Assembly (NCBI GenBank): GCA_032433595.1
Contig: JASWJB010000050.1
Location: 111,828-175,827 of the forward strand
DNA from: Conoideocrella luteorostrata
Taxonomy: Eukaryota; Ascomycota; Sordariomycetes; Hypocreales; Clavicipitaceae
Reading direction: 5' to 3'
DNA: 64,000 nt
This document shows, one piece after another, positions 1 through 13,000 of this stretch; positions within the stretch are counted from its first letter, which is position 1, and each line of letters starts with the position of its first letter. A model generated the notes under the pieces. It had not been told where the DNA came from, searched no databases, and saw only the letters and a list, made by a program, of their open reading frames with translations. Made by a program: the position numbers and the translations under genes.

Positions 1-1407
1 ATCCACAAGCCCATGCCCGGGGGTCCATGTCCGCTCCGCTAGCTTTTGCGCGGTGATTTACGGCGCCGTTGTCAGGTAGACAGGAAGCCAGTGTAGAGGG
101 GCAGAGGAGAGGGGCATAGGAGAGGTTTGACGTGAGAAAATGGCACTCGTCATGCAAACCTGTGTGATTGTGCATCGTGACGAGCTCATCATCGGTCGCC
201 GCGGCTTGGTTCCAGAGCCCGGCATCTTCTCCGGAGTACGGAGCACTCCGTGTAATAATACATTTGATCTTATTAATCCACTCGTACCGCTCTGTTCTGA
301 TAGTCTGGTCCCGGTTGTTTTCCTGGCAGTCCCCCACACCAAGCCGACGAGGTGTCTTGGATCCTCCAGCCTGATCCGCTCGTTTCCTTGACGTGGCCGC
401 GCCGTGGCTAAGCGCCACGGTCTTGACGGTTGCATCTGAGGGGGCTAGGGCTACGGCAGGGCTTGGTTCGGGGGTCCCTTGAAACTGTCCAACAGACAGT
501 TGCGATCTCAAGTTGGTATCAGCATGGACGCGGGCTGCACATATTTCAATCCGATGGCACTTTGCAGAGTTTTTGAAACTCACGATTTTCTTCTTGCAAA
601 CAACTTTATTCTGTTTACAGTCTTTTCGTCCCATTCTCTCCTCCTGAGACTCGCGCGTTGTCTTGGTTTTGTTTTTGTCTTTCCACTCGGGATGAAATGA
701 ATCCTTGGTTTCAACGACATCGTGATAGTTTCGCGGCCCATTTTCATGCGTTTGCTGAATGAAACGATTCTCAAGCGCCCCTTCTCTGGCTGGCAATCGA
801 CTGACGGATTGAATCAAGAGCGGCGTATGGTGCTTGTCCACTGCCTCGACACCAGCACGGCTTCTTGCTGCTAGAGTGGGCTGCGTTTCTGCCTCTTCCC
901 TTATTCTCTGAGTGGCTACCGGTGTGATTGGCGACTTTCTCTCCTATTGGGTGTTCACGTGAGCTACGTTGAAGTAAACTGGATCAACCTGAGGACGATT
1001 GTCGGCTTGATGATGGAACTGAGCCTGTTTCAAAGCCCACACAATATGAGGGGGTTTTATCGTGAAGCATGAATAGCCAGCCGGCGTGAGGCACTGCTTA
1101 ATTACAATTTTGAGCTCGGCATTAAACGATCTGGTACAGCGGCAAATGAATTCGTGTCGTTTCTTCCACTACAATCGGTCCCCGACACTCATTCCCGTTG
1201 AGAATATCTGACGCGAGGTAAGAGTCGTACACTCAGTCTACTGGATCTCCCTAGTAATTTTTTTCCCTCCCCTTTTCGTCCCTTATAGACTCATCCCGGT
1301 ATAAACAAAAAAAAAGACACATAATTGAATCCACAATCCACAATTTATCTAGAGCAACTAGCACATCCACCATCAACAGGTATAGCAATCATTGGTATAG
1401 CTGCTGA

Positions 1408-1632
1408 TGTGATCCCAATAGTATTGTAGCTAAGCAGGATACTAAGCCAACTGCCACCGAAGCAAAGGTGCTAATGCTGGCCAAAGATACGAATAATGAT
1501 ACCACACGTGCTGCTATCATGGAAACCCGTAATGATCTTATCAAGAAGACAGGGGCAGAGAATCCCAGGCCGTCTAAAGAGATAGGAAGGTGGTTGACAA
1601 AGTCTGCTCGCTATACTGGATGTAGACGGTAG
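1408..1632 (+). other. Unrecognised short open frame, possible gene relic
   Basis: A frame open from 1408 to a TAG at 1630-1632 gives a charged peptide. The first ATG is at 1474 and would encode 52 residues. It contains an Asn/Thr-rich start, then a basic stretch ending in Arg-Arg. The DNA just upstream also reads as a hydrophobic peptide in another frame, which would fit a decayed gene. I do not recognise a family, and chance remains a fair explanation. Confidence 0.15.
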
Positions 1633-3582
1633 AGCAGTTTTTCTCGGGCCCAGCGAGGCTCCCTAGTAATAAATAAGTCAATTTTCTCTGGTTGTTCGAT
1701 CAAGTCTAGACTCAGCTCACCTAGTTTCGCTCCAAGTCAGACACCTTACCCATTGACCCTTCGCACACCAGATCTGCAAATTTCTGCCATTCCTGCTACA
1801 TGTGTTCCGCACGGTAGAGCAGATTGCCCGGGGCATTGTACATATCGCTACATGTATTCCAAGTACATTCCCAGCCAACCAACACCCTGTGGCAAGCAAT
1901 TGTGCTCGTCTTGTCTCCTGACGTATTATCTCGACTGAGCTCGGCATCTATGAGGTAGAGATGTGGAGGATGCTGCATCATATGGAACAAGAACTCCATA
2001 TTATTGTACTCGTAAACCAAGTTGTGCCAAGGCAATTGTCCAACATTAGTTCTTGCGGAGGGTATTTGCAGATCTGTACGAGTATTCGCTGCGTAGTTAA
2101 CTCGTTAGATGACAGCCTGCAGTTGATGTCAAACTCCTTTCGGCTGCTAGACTATAGACAAGCATCGGGCGATCGATTAGCTGCCACTATGCTCCCCGGT
2201 AATTCATAATGTAAACCTGGGCGCCTGGAAATATATGTGTATACACGCTGCAAAAGTATTCCGGCTGGACAAGGGCTGCCACGGCAGCTGATGTACTTTG
2301 TGGAGCTCACGAGCACAAGTGGGCAAGTTCAGACTGACTGAGGGCGATGTAGCAGGTACATCGCTGGACACGATTGCAATGGCCGGTACGGAGCATTCGG
2401 TAGCGTATCTATCTCTGGACACTTACGGATCATGTACCGAGCGAACGACGTAGTGCGCATAGGCCATCTTCGATTTGCACGCAAGGAACATAAAACACAG
2501 GGGGAGGAGATTCCACTCTCTCTTGTTAGTATACTACTTTTAGTAACTACCTGCCAGGCCGTATCGGGGGGGAGATTGAAGCCTCAGGCAGAAGCGAGGT
2601 ACGGGCTCAATGGAGAAGCAAACTTATTGTACGGAGTCTGGACGGTCAATCACCTTAAGAAGTGGGGGCCATCAGGTTGAATGTGAATGATGGCAGGAGC
2701 ATCCGCCTGGGAAAGGGATTGTTCCTCGTCACGTTTTGAACACGCCGTTGCTTGCATAGCGCGCTTTGCATAGAATCTGGGTCTGCATAACATATACCGA
2801 GTACAACGCACCAGAATGTCGGCAATGCTAAATGGAAATTAAACGGCCATGGCAGCTTCTCATCAACACTCACTTCTTATTTTTCTGACCAAGCTCAGAT
2901 AACCACCAATCTTCCTGGCTACTGCCTGGTGAGGTGGTACAGACTACCCGGATCTGCAGATATAATCAAGTACCTAAGTAGGTACCTACCTGGCAAAGTG
3001 GGGACAAATGACATGTACAGTACGAATCACCATGTCGGTGGAGCCCTTCGGATGGCCTTGGCGAGGTCATGCTTGATATGTAATTGGAGGGAAATGGCAC
3101 ACAGTCCACAACAATTATGCTGTTCGCGTACTGTACCACCGTGGTTCGCCGGGGGCTTAGCCTCACAGCCACGCCAACAGCACGGAGTACTAGAACGGAG
3201 TAGTTAGATGCAGACCCCAATGTGCTTTCCTGCCCCGTCGATCGATTGATTTCCCTCAAGTCGCTTTCCCGGCAGAAAAAAGCACCAAGCTGTCCCCAAA
3301 CCCTCGACCTCCTCCCCCCCAAAAAAAAAGCCCCGACCAGAGTTACTTGGTCCTGAAGTACTCCTCGCCGTGCTCTCCTGGCATCTCCCTTGCGATCTGG
3401 ATCTAGTCTGTCGCGAGCTTGTACTTGGCTGGTATCCACCTCGCCATTCATCAAATTCGAGATATCTTTGTCCAGCTTCGTTCAACTGCCTCAAAATCAG
3501 ACCAATCGTTGCACGTTGCGCAAAGGGGGGGAAGAGAGAAGAAGGCTCGCCAGCCTGGTGTTGTGTCCTGCCGGGTCGTGCT

Positions 3583-3631
3583 CTGCCTGCCAGCCTGCCT
3601 GCTTGCCTGCTTGCCTGCTTGCCTGCTTGCT
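3583..3631. repeat. TGCCTGCT-type minisatellite
   Basis: Tandem, slightly degenerate copies of the 8-mer GCTTGCCT run through this stretch. It creates artefactual Ala/Cys/Leu-rich or Gln/Ala/Ser-rich frames on both strands. Confidence 0.8.
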
Positions 3632-3926
3632 CTGACTGCGTACGCTGCCCTCTCACCGGCGGCGCACCGTACGCCCAGCTTCTGAATCGGCAACCAACGC
3701 CGCCCAGCATCGCCACCCACGGCCCATCTATCACCCCGTCAGCTGCATCGCATCAGCTTTGATCAGTCACCACGTTCACCACCCTCTCTGCAGATTGTTA
3801 TGAGATATAGCTTCTCCCTTCGTTGGTTTCACAAAGGCGTCCCCTTGAACCTTGATCTATCACTCCAGTCTGCTCATCATCAATCGGCTGTCAGCGCTCG
3901 TCATACAATACAGAGACGGAGGCGGA

Positions 3927-3992
3927 CACTCACATCTCACACCTCTCACCTCTCACTTCACGCCTCTCACTTCACACCTCACCCTAACACTT
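3927..3992. repeat. CT-rich direct repeats (CTCACTTCAC type)
   Basis: Repeats built on CTCACTTCAC and CACCTCTCAC lie about 0.8 kb before the Myb-like gene. Pyrimidine-rich tracts of this kind are common in fungal promoters and leaders. A regulatory role here is inference only. Confidence 0.5.
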
Positions 3993-4785
3993 AACACGTA
4001 CTTTTTTTTTCACTTGGCACAAGCTTCGCACCTCTCACAGAACCCAGCCCACTTTCTCACGGAGTTTGGAGCCCACACCATCCAGACAAACACTATCAGA
4101 CCATTGGACCATTGGACCATAGGCACCCCCCAGCTAGGTCCAACCGGACCATACCAGACTAAGCCGGCCTCCCACCACTAATCCTTCCAGGCGGCGGGTC
4201 AACCGAATCCGTCAATTACCTCGACCTGCCCAGTTTTCGAGGTGCAGAACCTTGTATTACGCAAACCCGTGGCTCTGCCCCGTCTACCACACCAGTCCCG
4301 AGCCTCGGACCACCACCTGTGTAACTTTGACTTTGCAGCTCTGTCCCAGGACTTCTTGCGCCTTCGTGTCGCAGAAGAGAGCAAAGCACGTCGTGTCAAC
4401 ATCGAGATACCCTTCCAGCGCCCTCTACCTGAGATATCACGTTGCCCGTAAGTACAGCAATGCTCTCCTCCCCGATTTTTGCCCATGTCGCGCATACATG
4501 CCGAAATTCACGCTGTGAATTGGGCCTGGTACAATGCCGCTTGCCGTGGTCAAGCACGCGCGTTGAAAGCTTCGCAAAAAGCTACGCTACACCAGCCGCG
4601 TCGCTGCAGAGACACCCATGTTTGTCGCCAGTCCTTTCCCGCCTCGCAAACAATGACCTGTCCTGCTCCCGCTTTGCCTTGCTTGCGCTGCTTCGTTTTA
4701 CCATGCCTCTGGCCCCTTTACTTTCCCGCTACCTTTCTTGTCAACCGCGAATACTGATGATACTTGTTCCCATCGCATCCAGATC

Positions 4786-6319
4786 ATGCAGCAGTGGCAG
4801 GTCGGCCCCGTGCCGGAGTACGTCTACTCCAACTCCACTCACCCGCCAAACGACATGCAGTAAGTACCGACACCATCTCTTTGTCCCAGGTACCTCAGCC
4901 CATCGTCATTTACATCCTGTCTGCCATCCGCATATCGCACATGGCCCTCGTCGCCTTCCTTTGTACCATTCGTCTATCCGTCCGGCTCCATGCTGCCGTT
5001 GCTTTGCTGGTCATCTCTGCCCTCTGTCAACTTTTGATCTGTGCAACCGTATTGCCCTCTGGAGTAGAAGACAGCAGATAGCTACGACCGCAATGTCCCC
5101 TTGCAGCTGGTGCTTGTTTCAACGACCCCGTTTGAACTCGCTTCTTTTGTCTTGTTTTTTTTTTCTTCTCCCCCGGATGACCAGATGGAATATGATGTCG
5201 ATATGTCACCCCATCCCACAACGCGCGCTGACCAGTGTACGCAAACAGCAACCATCCCTACCAAACCGACATGGCCCGTAGGAACGACCAGCAGCAGCGG
5301 ATGGATTTTCCCTATGGTGCTCCCCAACCTCCGAACATGGCACCTCAGCAGCAGCAACAACATCATCATCAAACTCCCGTTCAGCCACCGATGAACGTTC
5401 CGCAGGCTCCCAACGCCCCAGGTGCTCAGCAACAACAATCTCAACCTCCGACCCCTGCGCAACAGAGCCGCCAGCGCAAGCGCCCTGCTCCCAACACTGC
5501 TCCATCTCCAGCTACCGCAGCTCCGGCTGCCCCCGTTGCTGCACAAAGCCAGGTTCAACCACCGGCTCCCACTCCTCCTACTCCTCAGGCGATACCTCCT
5601 CCACCTCAGCCCCAGGCTCCGGCAGAGGATGCCAACGCACCTGCGCAGCCACCTCCTGCAAAAAAGAGCAGAACCAACACGCCGTGGACTCCCCAAGAAG
5701 AATTGAGGTTGAAACAGATGCGAGACGCCGGCAACAGTTGGGCAGAAATTGCCAAGGTACGTCGTTGTCAAGCGTAAAGGTAACCGTGGGAGGAGTAACT
5801 CAGCTTACAAGCGTACAATAAATAGACATTCCCCACCAGGACAGAAGGTTCGGTCAAAAAACATTGGTACAAAGTATGATTTCTTCTCCCTTCCCACTAA
5901 ATTTCATGCTGACAACTAGGTAGGACATGCATTATGCCGAGTTCGCCGAAGATGAGGTAATTCGCTCCTGACACTTTTTCTTTCTTGGTGACTTTTCAGT
6001 TGCTCCTGGACTGACACTATGTTTGCAGAGCCAAGCCTTGTTGAATGCCATAAAAGAATATGAAAACAACAAGTGGAAAGTGATAGGCCAAAAGGTTGGC
6101 AAGCCGGCCAAGGTAGGAATATGAGTCGACGGCCAGCTTGCTTTGCTTTTTGAATGTGCTTAGGCTAACAGTTGCGCTAGGCATGCGAACAGTATGCAAA
6201 GGAGCACTTTCCAGGTATGCACTATACTCTGCACGTCATTGATAGTTGTGGTAGTTTGACCTCTTTTAGACCGATCTAACCAAGTCACAGATCTCTTTGC
6301 GACAAGCAAGGGACGATAG
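4786..6319 (+). CDS. Myb/SANT-like DNA-binding domain protein (multi-exon)
   Basis: Best reconstruction has seven exons: 4786-4859, 5249-5756, 5826-5873, 5924-5956, 6029-6112, 6181-6214 and 6291-6319. They are phase-consistent and encode about 269 aa. The N-terminal half is low complexity (Gln, Pro and Ala rich, with a His run), as in transcription regulators. The C-terminal half carries a Trp-based helical repeat beginning TPWTPQEELRLKQMRDAG, followed by WAEIAK, KKHWYKDMHYAEFAEDE and a second unit with NNKWKVIGQKVGKPAKACEQ. This resembles paired Myb/SANT repeats in an otherwise uncharacterised fungal family. Donors and acceptors of exons 2-7 are canonical (for example GTACGT at 5757 and CAG at 6288-6290). 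The 5' end is less sure. Exon 1 joins by a 389-nt intron, and the alternative is a start at the ATG at 5271 within exon 2. Nuclear DNA-binding function is inferred from the fold only. Confidence 0.75.
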
Positions 6320-7946
6320 AATACTGTTTTAATACTTAATGAGCCTCGAGCACTTGCCTTCCAGCGACCAATCTTGATGACTTAATTAACCTGGATTTTG
6401 CCAACCGATTGTCTGCGAATTCAAGCGTCACACATCGGACTCCCATTTTTTTTTCTTTTCTTTTCTTTTTCAATTTTACTTCACCGATAAATCAACTGTC
6501 AAGGACTAGTTTGTATCTGCGAAGGATTACGTATGACAGGTGTTGATTAAGGTGGAAAAAGTGACGGGCGAAAATGATGAAGAGAGCACTGAACGTTATT
6601 GTGTCGAATGTGGAGATTCTTGTCGCCTCGTGTTTCTCTTTCATGTACCCGCGTATTTGGTTTTCCTTTATCCTGGCTGGGATACTCGTATTACGCTGCT
6701 GCTTTGGACCTAGATGTTTGTTTGTTTCGGATATTATCTGGTATAGGTCGGGATTGTGCGGATGGACTTTACTTCGCTGAGGGACCAGGGAAGGGGAGTG
6801 ACACAAACAGTTAAAATGAAAGGCTTCACAGTCTGCTTGACACATGTCAAGGATATGATCAAGCGGAGAGACGGCGAGACGCTTGCCGCTTGCCGCTTTT
6901 GGCAGGCAAGGATTATGCAGACGATGTGTCTGTTGAGTGGCGGTTTATATTCCATGTCTACTTCTGGGAGCGAAGGCCGGGACGGTTACCTACACTAAAC
7001 TCACATACCTCGACGCGGTACTAGAGCTGGCGGCTGTCCTGCACACTCGCAGAGACACCGATTTGTGTTGTCTTACTTCTGAAAAGGAAAACTAGAGCCA
7101 AATTTCCTTAGCTATACCCAAATTCGATTTCTTTTTTTCTTTTCTTTTTGGCCATACTATCCTTCCAAACTTACGCCAAGTTAGATCCGTTGCAAAGAGT
7201 GCTCCGGACTTAGCCTCCCTGACTTAGCTTGACGAATATACGTAGCCGGGGTACAAAGGAAGTCAGATCTGCAAGAGCTGGTGACTTTGGGATGAAGTAC
7301 CATGCATTGTCCCGCGATCCTCGGCCCCACTCACTGCCAAGTACAAGGGTACTTAAAACTCTCGCTGGTAGCAGGTACCTGGGAACTTTAGAATGGCAGA
7401 GCGGACTAATTTATATGGATTGGGAAAGCGTAGGCTTGTTGCTTTCGAGTAGACAGGATGCGATTTGAATGCTTTACATGTGGGCCTTTAACAACTCCTT
7501 TGTCTGGAAAGTTCCCTTTGTTTGAGGCGGACGGATTCTGAGTGACATATGTGAGCGTATTCGTTTTCACGCAATTACCTTGTTGTACTCGTATTCGGAT
7601 GCATTAGCCGTAACCTACAAATCGGTACTATCAGGTATGAAAACAGTCACGAACTGGACGAAAACACACTGGCATATGGAGTACATGTCCGTTGGATGAT
7701 CCAAAGAATGAAGCAACTCAAGAGATGTAACCAACCTCAGGGTAGGCGCAGGTATGCACAGCGGCCCCCCAATGGGTAACTACCCCACTAACTAACTAGG
7801 AGTGGATGTCAACTTGTTCTGGCTTGACCTTGCCGTGCGGGCAGGGGGCCAATTTTTTTTTCTTCGCTGATAATCTCTGATAACAATTTTGCAGCAACTA
7901 CAACTCATCACTCATCCACCGCTCTCACATTCACCTAACAGAAACC
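6320..7946. other. Intergenic region, no gene seen
   Basis: This is the 3' flank of the Myb-like gene and the promoter of the helicase gene. T/C-rich tracts occur near 6447 and 7131, and a poly-T tract sits at about 7853-7862 just before the helicase leader. The open frames around 6.5-7.0 kb lack any recognisable feature. Confidence 0.6.
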
Positions 7947-10091
7947 ATGAAGCGCAAGCTCGATCAAAACGGCGTGCCGTCACCGGAACCTGAAAAACAA
8001 AAGCGCAGCAAACCAGAGTCGTCCACGGACGCAGAGCTCACATTTGCAGATCTTGGTCTAGATCCTCGCCTCGTCCAGGCGGTCGCTGAGCAAAATTTCC
8101 AAAAGCCTACGCTTGTGCAGCGGCAGGCGATTCCCCTGGCATTGAACGGCAAAGATGTTCTCTGCAAATCAAAGACTGGCTCAGGAAAAACGGCTGCTTA
8201 TGTGTTACCTGTTTTGAATGGTATCCTGAAGAAGAAGAGTGTTCGTCTACTGTCTGGACTCTTTTACCCGCTTCCCCTCTCCCTCTAACATGCTTTACAG
8301 ATAGATTCCAGCGTGGAAACATCAGCACTGATTCTGGTACCTACTCGCGAGCTCGCCGATCAAGTATTCAAAGTTATTGAACAATTTTCCTCGTTCTGCG
8401 CCAAGGACGTCCGAGCCGTCAAGTTGACCGATAAGCTGTCCGACGCTGTACAACGCTCTCTGCTGTCAACATCACCTGATATTGTTATCTCCACGCCAGC
8501 AAGGGCATGGTATAATGTCAAGTCAAACCAGTCTGCTCTATCACTGGAAAAGCTAACGCATCTGGTGTTGGACGAAGCGGATCTGTTGCTGTCGTATGGA
8601 TATGACGAAGATTTGGAGAATTTGTCATGGTCAATCCCAAAAGGAATACAGACAACCATGATGAGTGCTACTCTCACGGCGGAAGTGAATTCCCTGAAAA
8701 AAATTTTCTACCGCGACAACGCGCCCACTTTACTGGACCTGGAAGAACCCGACGCTGAGGGGGAAGGTGTGACACAATTGGTTACGAAGTAAGTTTGCGT
8801 CGCTGAACTGCTTGTTTTGAGTGTTGATACTAAAGAGAATGCTGTAGGTGCGCCGAAGATGAAAAATTTCTGTTGGCGTATATTATTTTCAAGCTCCAAC
8901 TGGTCAAGGGCAAATGTATTATCTTTGTTGGCGACGTTGATCGATGCTACCGATTGAAGCTCTTCTTTGAACAATTCGGTATTCGAAGCTGTATTCTCAA
9001 CTCAGAGCTGCCTGTTAACTCGAGAATCCACGTTGTTGAAGAATTCAACCGCAACGTCTATGACATAATCATTGCGTCCGACGAGAAAGAGGTTCTCGGC
9101 AACGAGGAGAAGGCTGTCGAAGAAAAGGACGAGGAGGAGGATGCTCCTAAGGAGCCAAAAAATCACTCCGACGCGGAAATGGCGGAGCGACGGCCACAGA
9201 AAAAGCGAAAGGCTCCAAAAAGAGACAATGAGTATGGTATTTCTCGAGGTAAGCCATCAAACTTTTTGGTTCTTTTTATTTATTTCTTAGTTGTCTCAAC
9301 CATCGCAATGAGCTAACCTACATGTTGCAAATAGGTATTGACTTCAAGAACGTTGCTGCTGTCATCAATTTTGATCTTCCCACATCAGCTTCCTCATATA
9401 CTCACCGCATTGGCCGCACTGCACGAGCTGGCCAGACTGGAATGGCCTTGTCATTTGTCGTGCCCAAGGACCTATACCGAAAACACATGCCCACATCAGT
9501 TCCAACTGCCGAGAACGACGAAAAAGTTTTGGCAAGAATCACCAGACAACAGGCAAAGAAGGGCAAAGAGATCAAGCCGTACAATTTCAACACAACGCAA
9601 GTGGAGGCTTTCAGATATCGTATGAATGATGCCCTGCGTGCAGTCACCAAAGTGGCGGTCCGTGAAGCGAGAACACGTGAACTGCGTCAGGAGCTTTTGA
9701 AGAGCGAGAAGTTGAAGAGGTAGGTGTCCTCCACGCCTGCCCACCCCCTTTTTGATCACACTCTTTTTGTCTTTCCAGTGTATTGAAATAAAAAGCAATA
9801 TTCTAACATAGCTTTTACTGCAGATACTTTGAAGAGAACCCAACAGAGATTAATCATCTACGCCACGACGGAGAATTGAGAACGGCTAGACAACAAGCTC
9901 ACTTGAAGCATGTTCCAGAGTACCTGCTGCCAAAGGATGGGAAGAAGGGACTGACACCGGAAGAAATTGGGTTCGTCCCGTTGAGAAAACCGGGAGCCAA
10001 GTTTCGCGCTCACCGAAAAGGAAAGACCTTCAAGCGCGGGAGGAAGGTGGATCCGCTCAAGACCTTCAAAGCTAGGCGAAAGGCCAGGTGA
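7947..10091 (+). CDS. DBP9: ATP-dependent DEAD-box RNA helicase Dbp9
   Basis: Five exons (7947-8240, 8301-8788, 8848-9248, 9335-9719, 9824-10091) give about 611 aa, normal for Dbp9/DDX56-type helicases. The order of motifs is complete. A Q-motif region ends [13 protein letters not shown], and Walker A is KTGSGKT. Further motifs are PTRELA, the DEAD box in [20 protein letters not shown] in [10 protein letters not shown], and motif VI as [13 protein letters not shown]. Domain 2 is interrupted by an acidic then basic insertion (around [13 protein letters not shown] and [13 protein letters not shown]), characteristic of Dbp9. The C-terminus is strongly basic. The family acts in the nucleolus in early 60S ribosomal subunit assembly. 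The start is chosen at the first ATG after a pyrimidine-rich leader, and it gives the usual lysine-rich N-terminus. All intron borders are GT-AG. Confidence 0.95.
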
Positions 10092-13000
10092 GGTTGCATG
10101 ACGAACATAGAAGCAATTCCATATTACCCGATGTGTGCTCAGGACGGGTTCATAAGTTGCAATCATATCCTGTCACTCGAGTGAAATGTCTCCAAGAAAT
10201 TCTCCGGCCAACTAAAAACCTTGTATCTTGAAGTCACTTTATTTTTGCTGGCGAATTGTGGTGACTAACTACAATGGATGGAAGCCATAGAGAGCTATCA
10301 CAACCATGCCCACCGCTACACCTAGAAGCCCATAATTAATTGCGGTCGAATATAGGCACAAAAAACAGCAGAACTCGCCGGGATTTAAACACGTCCATTG
10401 TAAGCCTGGTAAGAGGGGGATAGTTTAACTGAGCCATCGAGGTGGCATTAACTCCACAAGAGATAATGCCTTAGTGACCAAAAACAAGATAAAATTAAAA
10501 AAAAAGAAAAAAAAAAGCATAATTATTATATAGCTAAGTTAGCTATTTAGGTAATAGATTTTATTAATGATAAGCTTTAATCATATCTATGGTGGGCGTT
10601 CGAATTAAAAGGGTCAATTGGACAATGTGGACGAAATGGCTCAGTTAAATTGTCCCCCGCATGCCTGGGTCATTCCAGCATGCGTTGAAGTCTAGAGGAG
10701 CTATCCAGTCAGGGTTGGCAAATTCCCCTATGCGTTCTGTTCCAAGCGTATACTAACTGCATAACAGAGGCTATTCACGGAAAACGTGATCATGTATATA
10801 GTAGAGCAGTGTCCGATTTCCAGTATCCCTGGCACTGCCTGCCAGGCCGTGCACATCATATCAACAATACCGTGGAATTTCGCAACACAAGCTAGCTATT
10901 CACTGATGGTTCGTGATTATTGAGAGACCCTGGAAGTTTGAGCGTTTGAGTTGCTGTAGTGTCCCATCTATGAACCCCTCTATGAACCATGACATAGCAT
11001 CCGGAATTAATTGAGGTGCCATGGGGCCTCCTTGCTGCGACGTGAACGGGCCGCTCGTTTTCACGATTTGTTGGCGGGCGCTGACTCTATCATGCTGAGG
11101 AGCAGCGTGTAATTTCACTCGTTGGGAAAGATGCGTGATCATTCATGAAAGAGAAAACAGGAAATCCCCACGAAACTTTGAGTACGGGCTCGCTTATCCG
11201 ACAGTATTTCAATCCTTCCTCCATGTCTTGGCATTCTTCTCCTGCTCGTTTGCGACTATTCCGCCGGTCTTGTGGCTCGAAGGTGAGCGGTAGCAGCAGC
11301 AGAGGGTCAGTTTCTATACTAGCAAAACGATTCGAAAGGGCAACTGGCCGTCCAGAAAAGTACTAAGGGTTTCCGAATACGCTCGATACAGGAGCCGATT
11401 ATGCCCTGACTATGTTCAAGTGGTGCCGCGGGAAAGCTAGAGTTGGCAAAGGCGAAGATGGGAAGTGATGAAGCAAAAATGGAGATGAGCATAGATAGCC
11501 TAAATTTCAGAGGCTGCTTTTGCAGCTTGTTGCATGCATCTTGTCCTTTCACTGGCTACAGACGTGGAACTCTAAAAAATACGTGCTGTGGCAAAGTTAC
11601 ATTCATTTCTCGCTGCGTAAGTTTCTGCTAGAGTTTGTTCATACGTGTGATGACCTTTTCGGCTCTTGGCCGGCTCCAGTTCTTGTGAGGCTCCGCTCGT
11701 ACTTGTGATATAGCACAGGGGTCAAAAGGGTCTTTGATATGCATCACAAGTTATGTATTTCATGTAGACGCACTTTCTTCAACTCGTTGGTTCAATGATT
11801 TGGCTTGTCGACGCCCACGGCGCAACTAGCCTCAAAATCAGGAACTAGCTCTGGGTAAATACCTCCCTTTCCCTGATAAGTAGTTTTACTGGAACGAAAA
11901 CCTTTGCACTTTATCACGCACCACAGTTCTCTTCCGGTGCATTACCTATATATGATGAGTTCCACTTCCCGCTAATTGTTCTCTGAAACGACCGCTGGCG
12001 AGTGCTCGGGTTTTGTTTTGCCTCCACGATATTGAGTACCGCTACCTCGAAGTGCCTGGCTACATCTGTAGCCGACGATCAAACTCGGAACAAAAACATA
12101 TTGACAGCACCATGGGCCAGCGAATGTCGGCTCATGTTACAGACCAATAGAGTAATTCAGAGTCTAGTGGGTTAGAAAATGTAAGATTATACAGAGAAAA
12201 AGTCCAGTTTCGATTACAGAGGCAAAGTGTGAGGAGAGAACAAGTCAGATGAGAGCACGAACTCTGCACAGTTGTATCGACACGGAAGATAGTTCGGAGA
12301 CAGCAAGGAAATGGAGTTGAGGTTTGGAAGTTAGGCTCTGCGCCGCTTTCCCACCGTTTTTCATTTTTTGCTTTAATTTGCATAAAACTCTGCTGTGCTC
12401 AGGCTCCACCCGGATCAAAAGCGGCAAGGGCATTAAACCCAGTACGTTCTCAGCTGCTCCATACGGAGAGGGACTAACTACTTCTGTACAACATTACATG
12501 CGGAGTACGAGCAGGACCAGTTGTTTGTCGCGGAAAGATGCGACGCCCCTTTGATGCGCCATTTCCTCTGTACCTGCGCCATACGTTCCCGCACCTTCGC
12601 CACCTGTGTTTTGGTTCGGCCGATTTGCGAGAGCAATTAAAAGGCGCAAGAGAAACTTTGTCAATTACGGACTGCGTTGCGTTAAAGCCCATGGAGAGCC
12701 GTAATTGATCTCGTGCCCTCTCGAGTCGCAGGTTCCATCCAACAGGGATACCCTTCTTTTTTTGCTTTTTTGGATTTCTTATTTCTTAATTGGGCGACCA
12801 CGCCTCGCCTCCCCCATGACCCTGCATGTCCCTCCTGTCCGGTCCCGTCCCCTGTGCAGCTTGTGTCACCAGTTTCTGCATGAAAATTGAAACAAATTCT
12901 CCTAGGGACACTCGCACAGTTAGAGAGGTGCCGGCACTCGTGCCAGGAGCCGAATTGAACGGCGGGCTTGGATATCTTGCCTCCTGGGGAAGATGTTGTG

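Larger units (their letters stand above)
1..4785. other. Intergenic region without a supported gene (upstream of the Myb-like gene)
   Basis: No reading frame here has a recognisable domain or a convincing splice structure. Long open frames around 3.2-3.7 kb and 4.4-5.3 kb arise from low-complexity or C-rich composition. The stretch holds a short orphan open frame (1408-1632), a TGCCTGCT minisatellite, and a CT-rich tract at 3.9-4.0 kb that probably belongs to the promoter or leader of the gene starting at 4786. Confidence 0.6.

Noticed and set aside
3204..3734. 176-codon minus-strand frame and overlapping plus-strand frames
   Set aside because: They run through the TGCCTGCT minisatellite and are low-complexity Gln/Ala/Ser or Cys/Leu repeats without any domain.
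4442..5281. 279-codon plus-strand frame before the Myb-like gene
   Set aside because: Rich in Ser/Pro/Arg/Cys from C-rich leader DNA. It overlaps exon 1 and the intron of the better-supported gene in another frame.
5082..5771. 229-codon minus-strand frame opposite the Myb-like gene
   Set aside because: A mirror of the Gln/Pro-rich coding repeats on the plus strand. Leu/Arg/Trp repeats are typical antisense artefacts.
10269..10360. Hydrophobic minus-strand peptide ending YGLLGVAVGMVVIALYGFHPL
   Set aside because: It looks like a membrane helix, but there is no start codon in frame before it and joining it to the preceding ATG frame would need a frameshift. Too weak to call.
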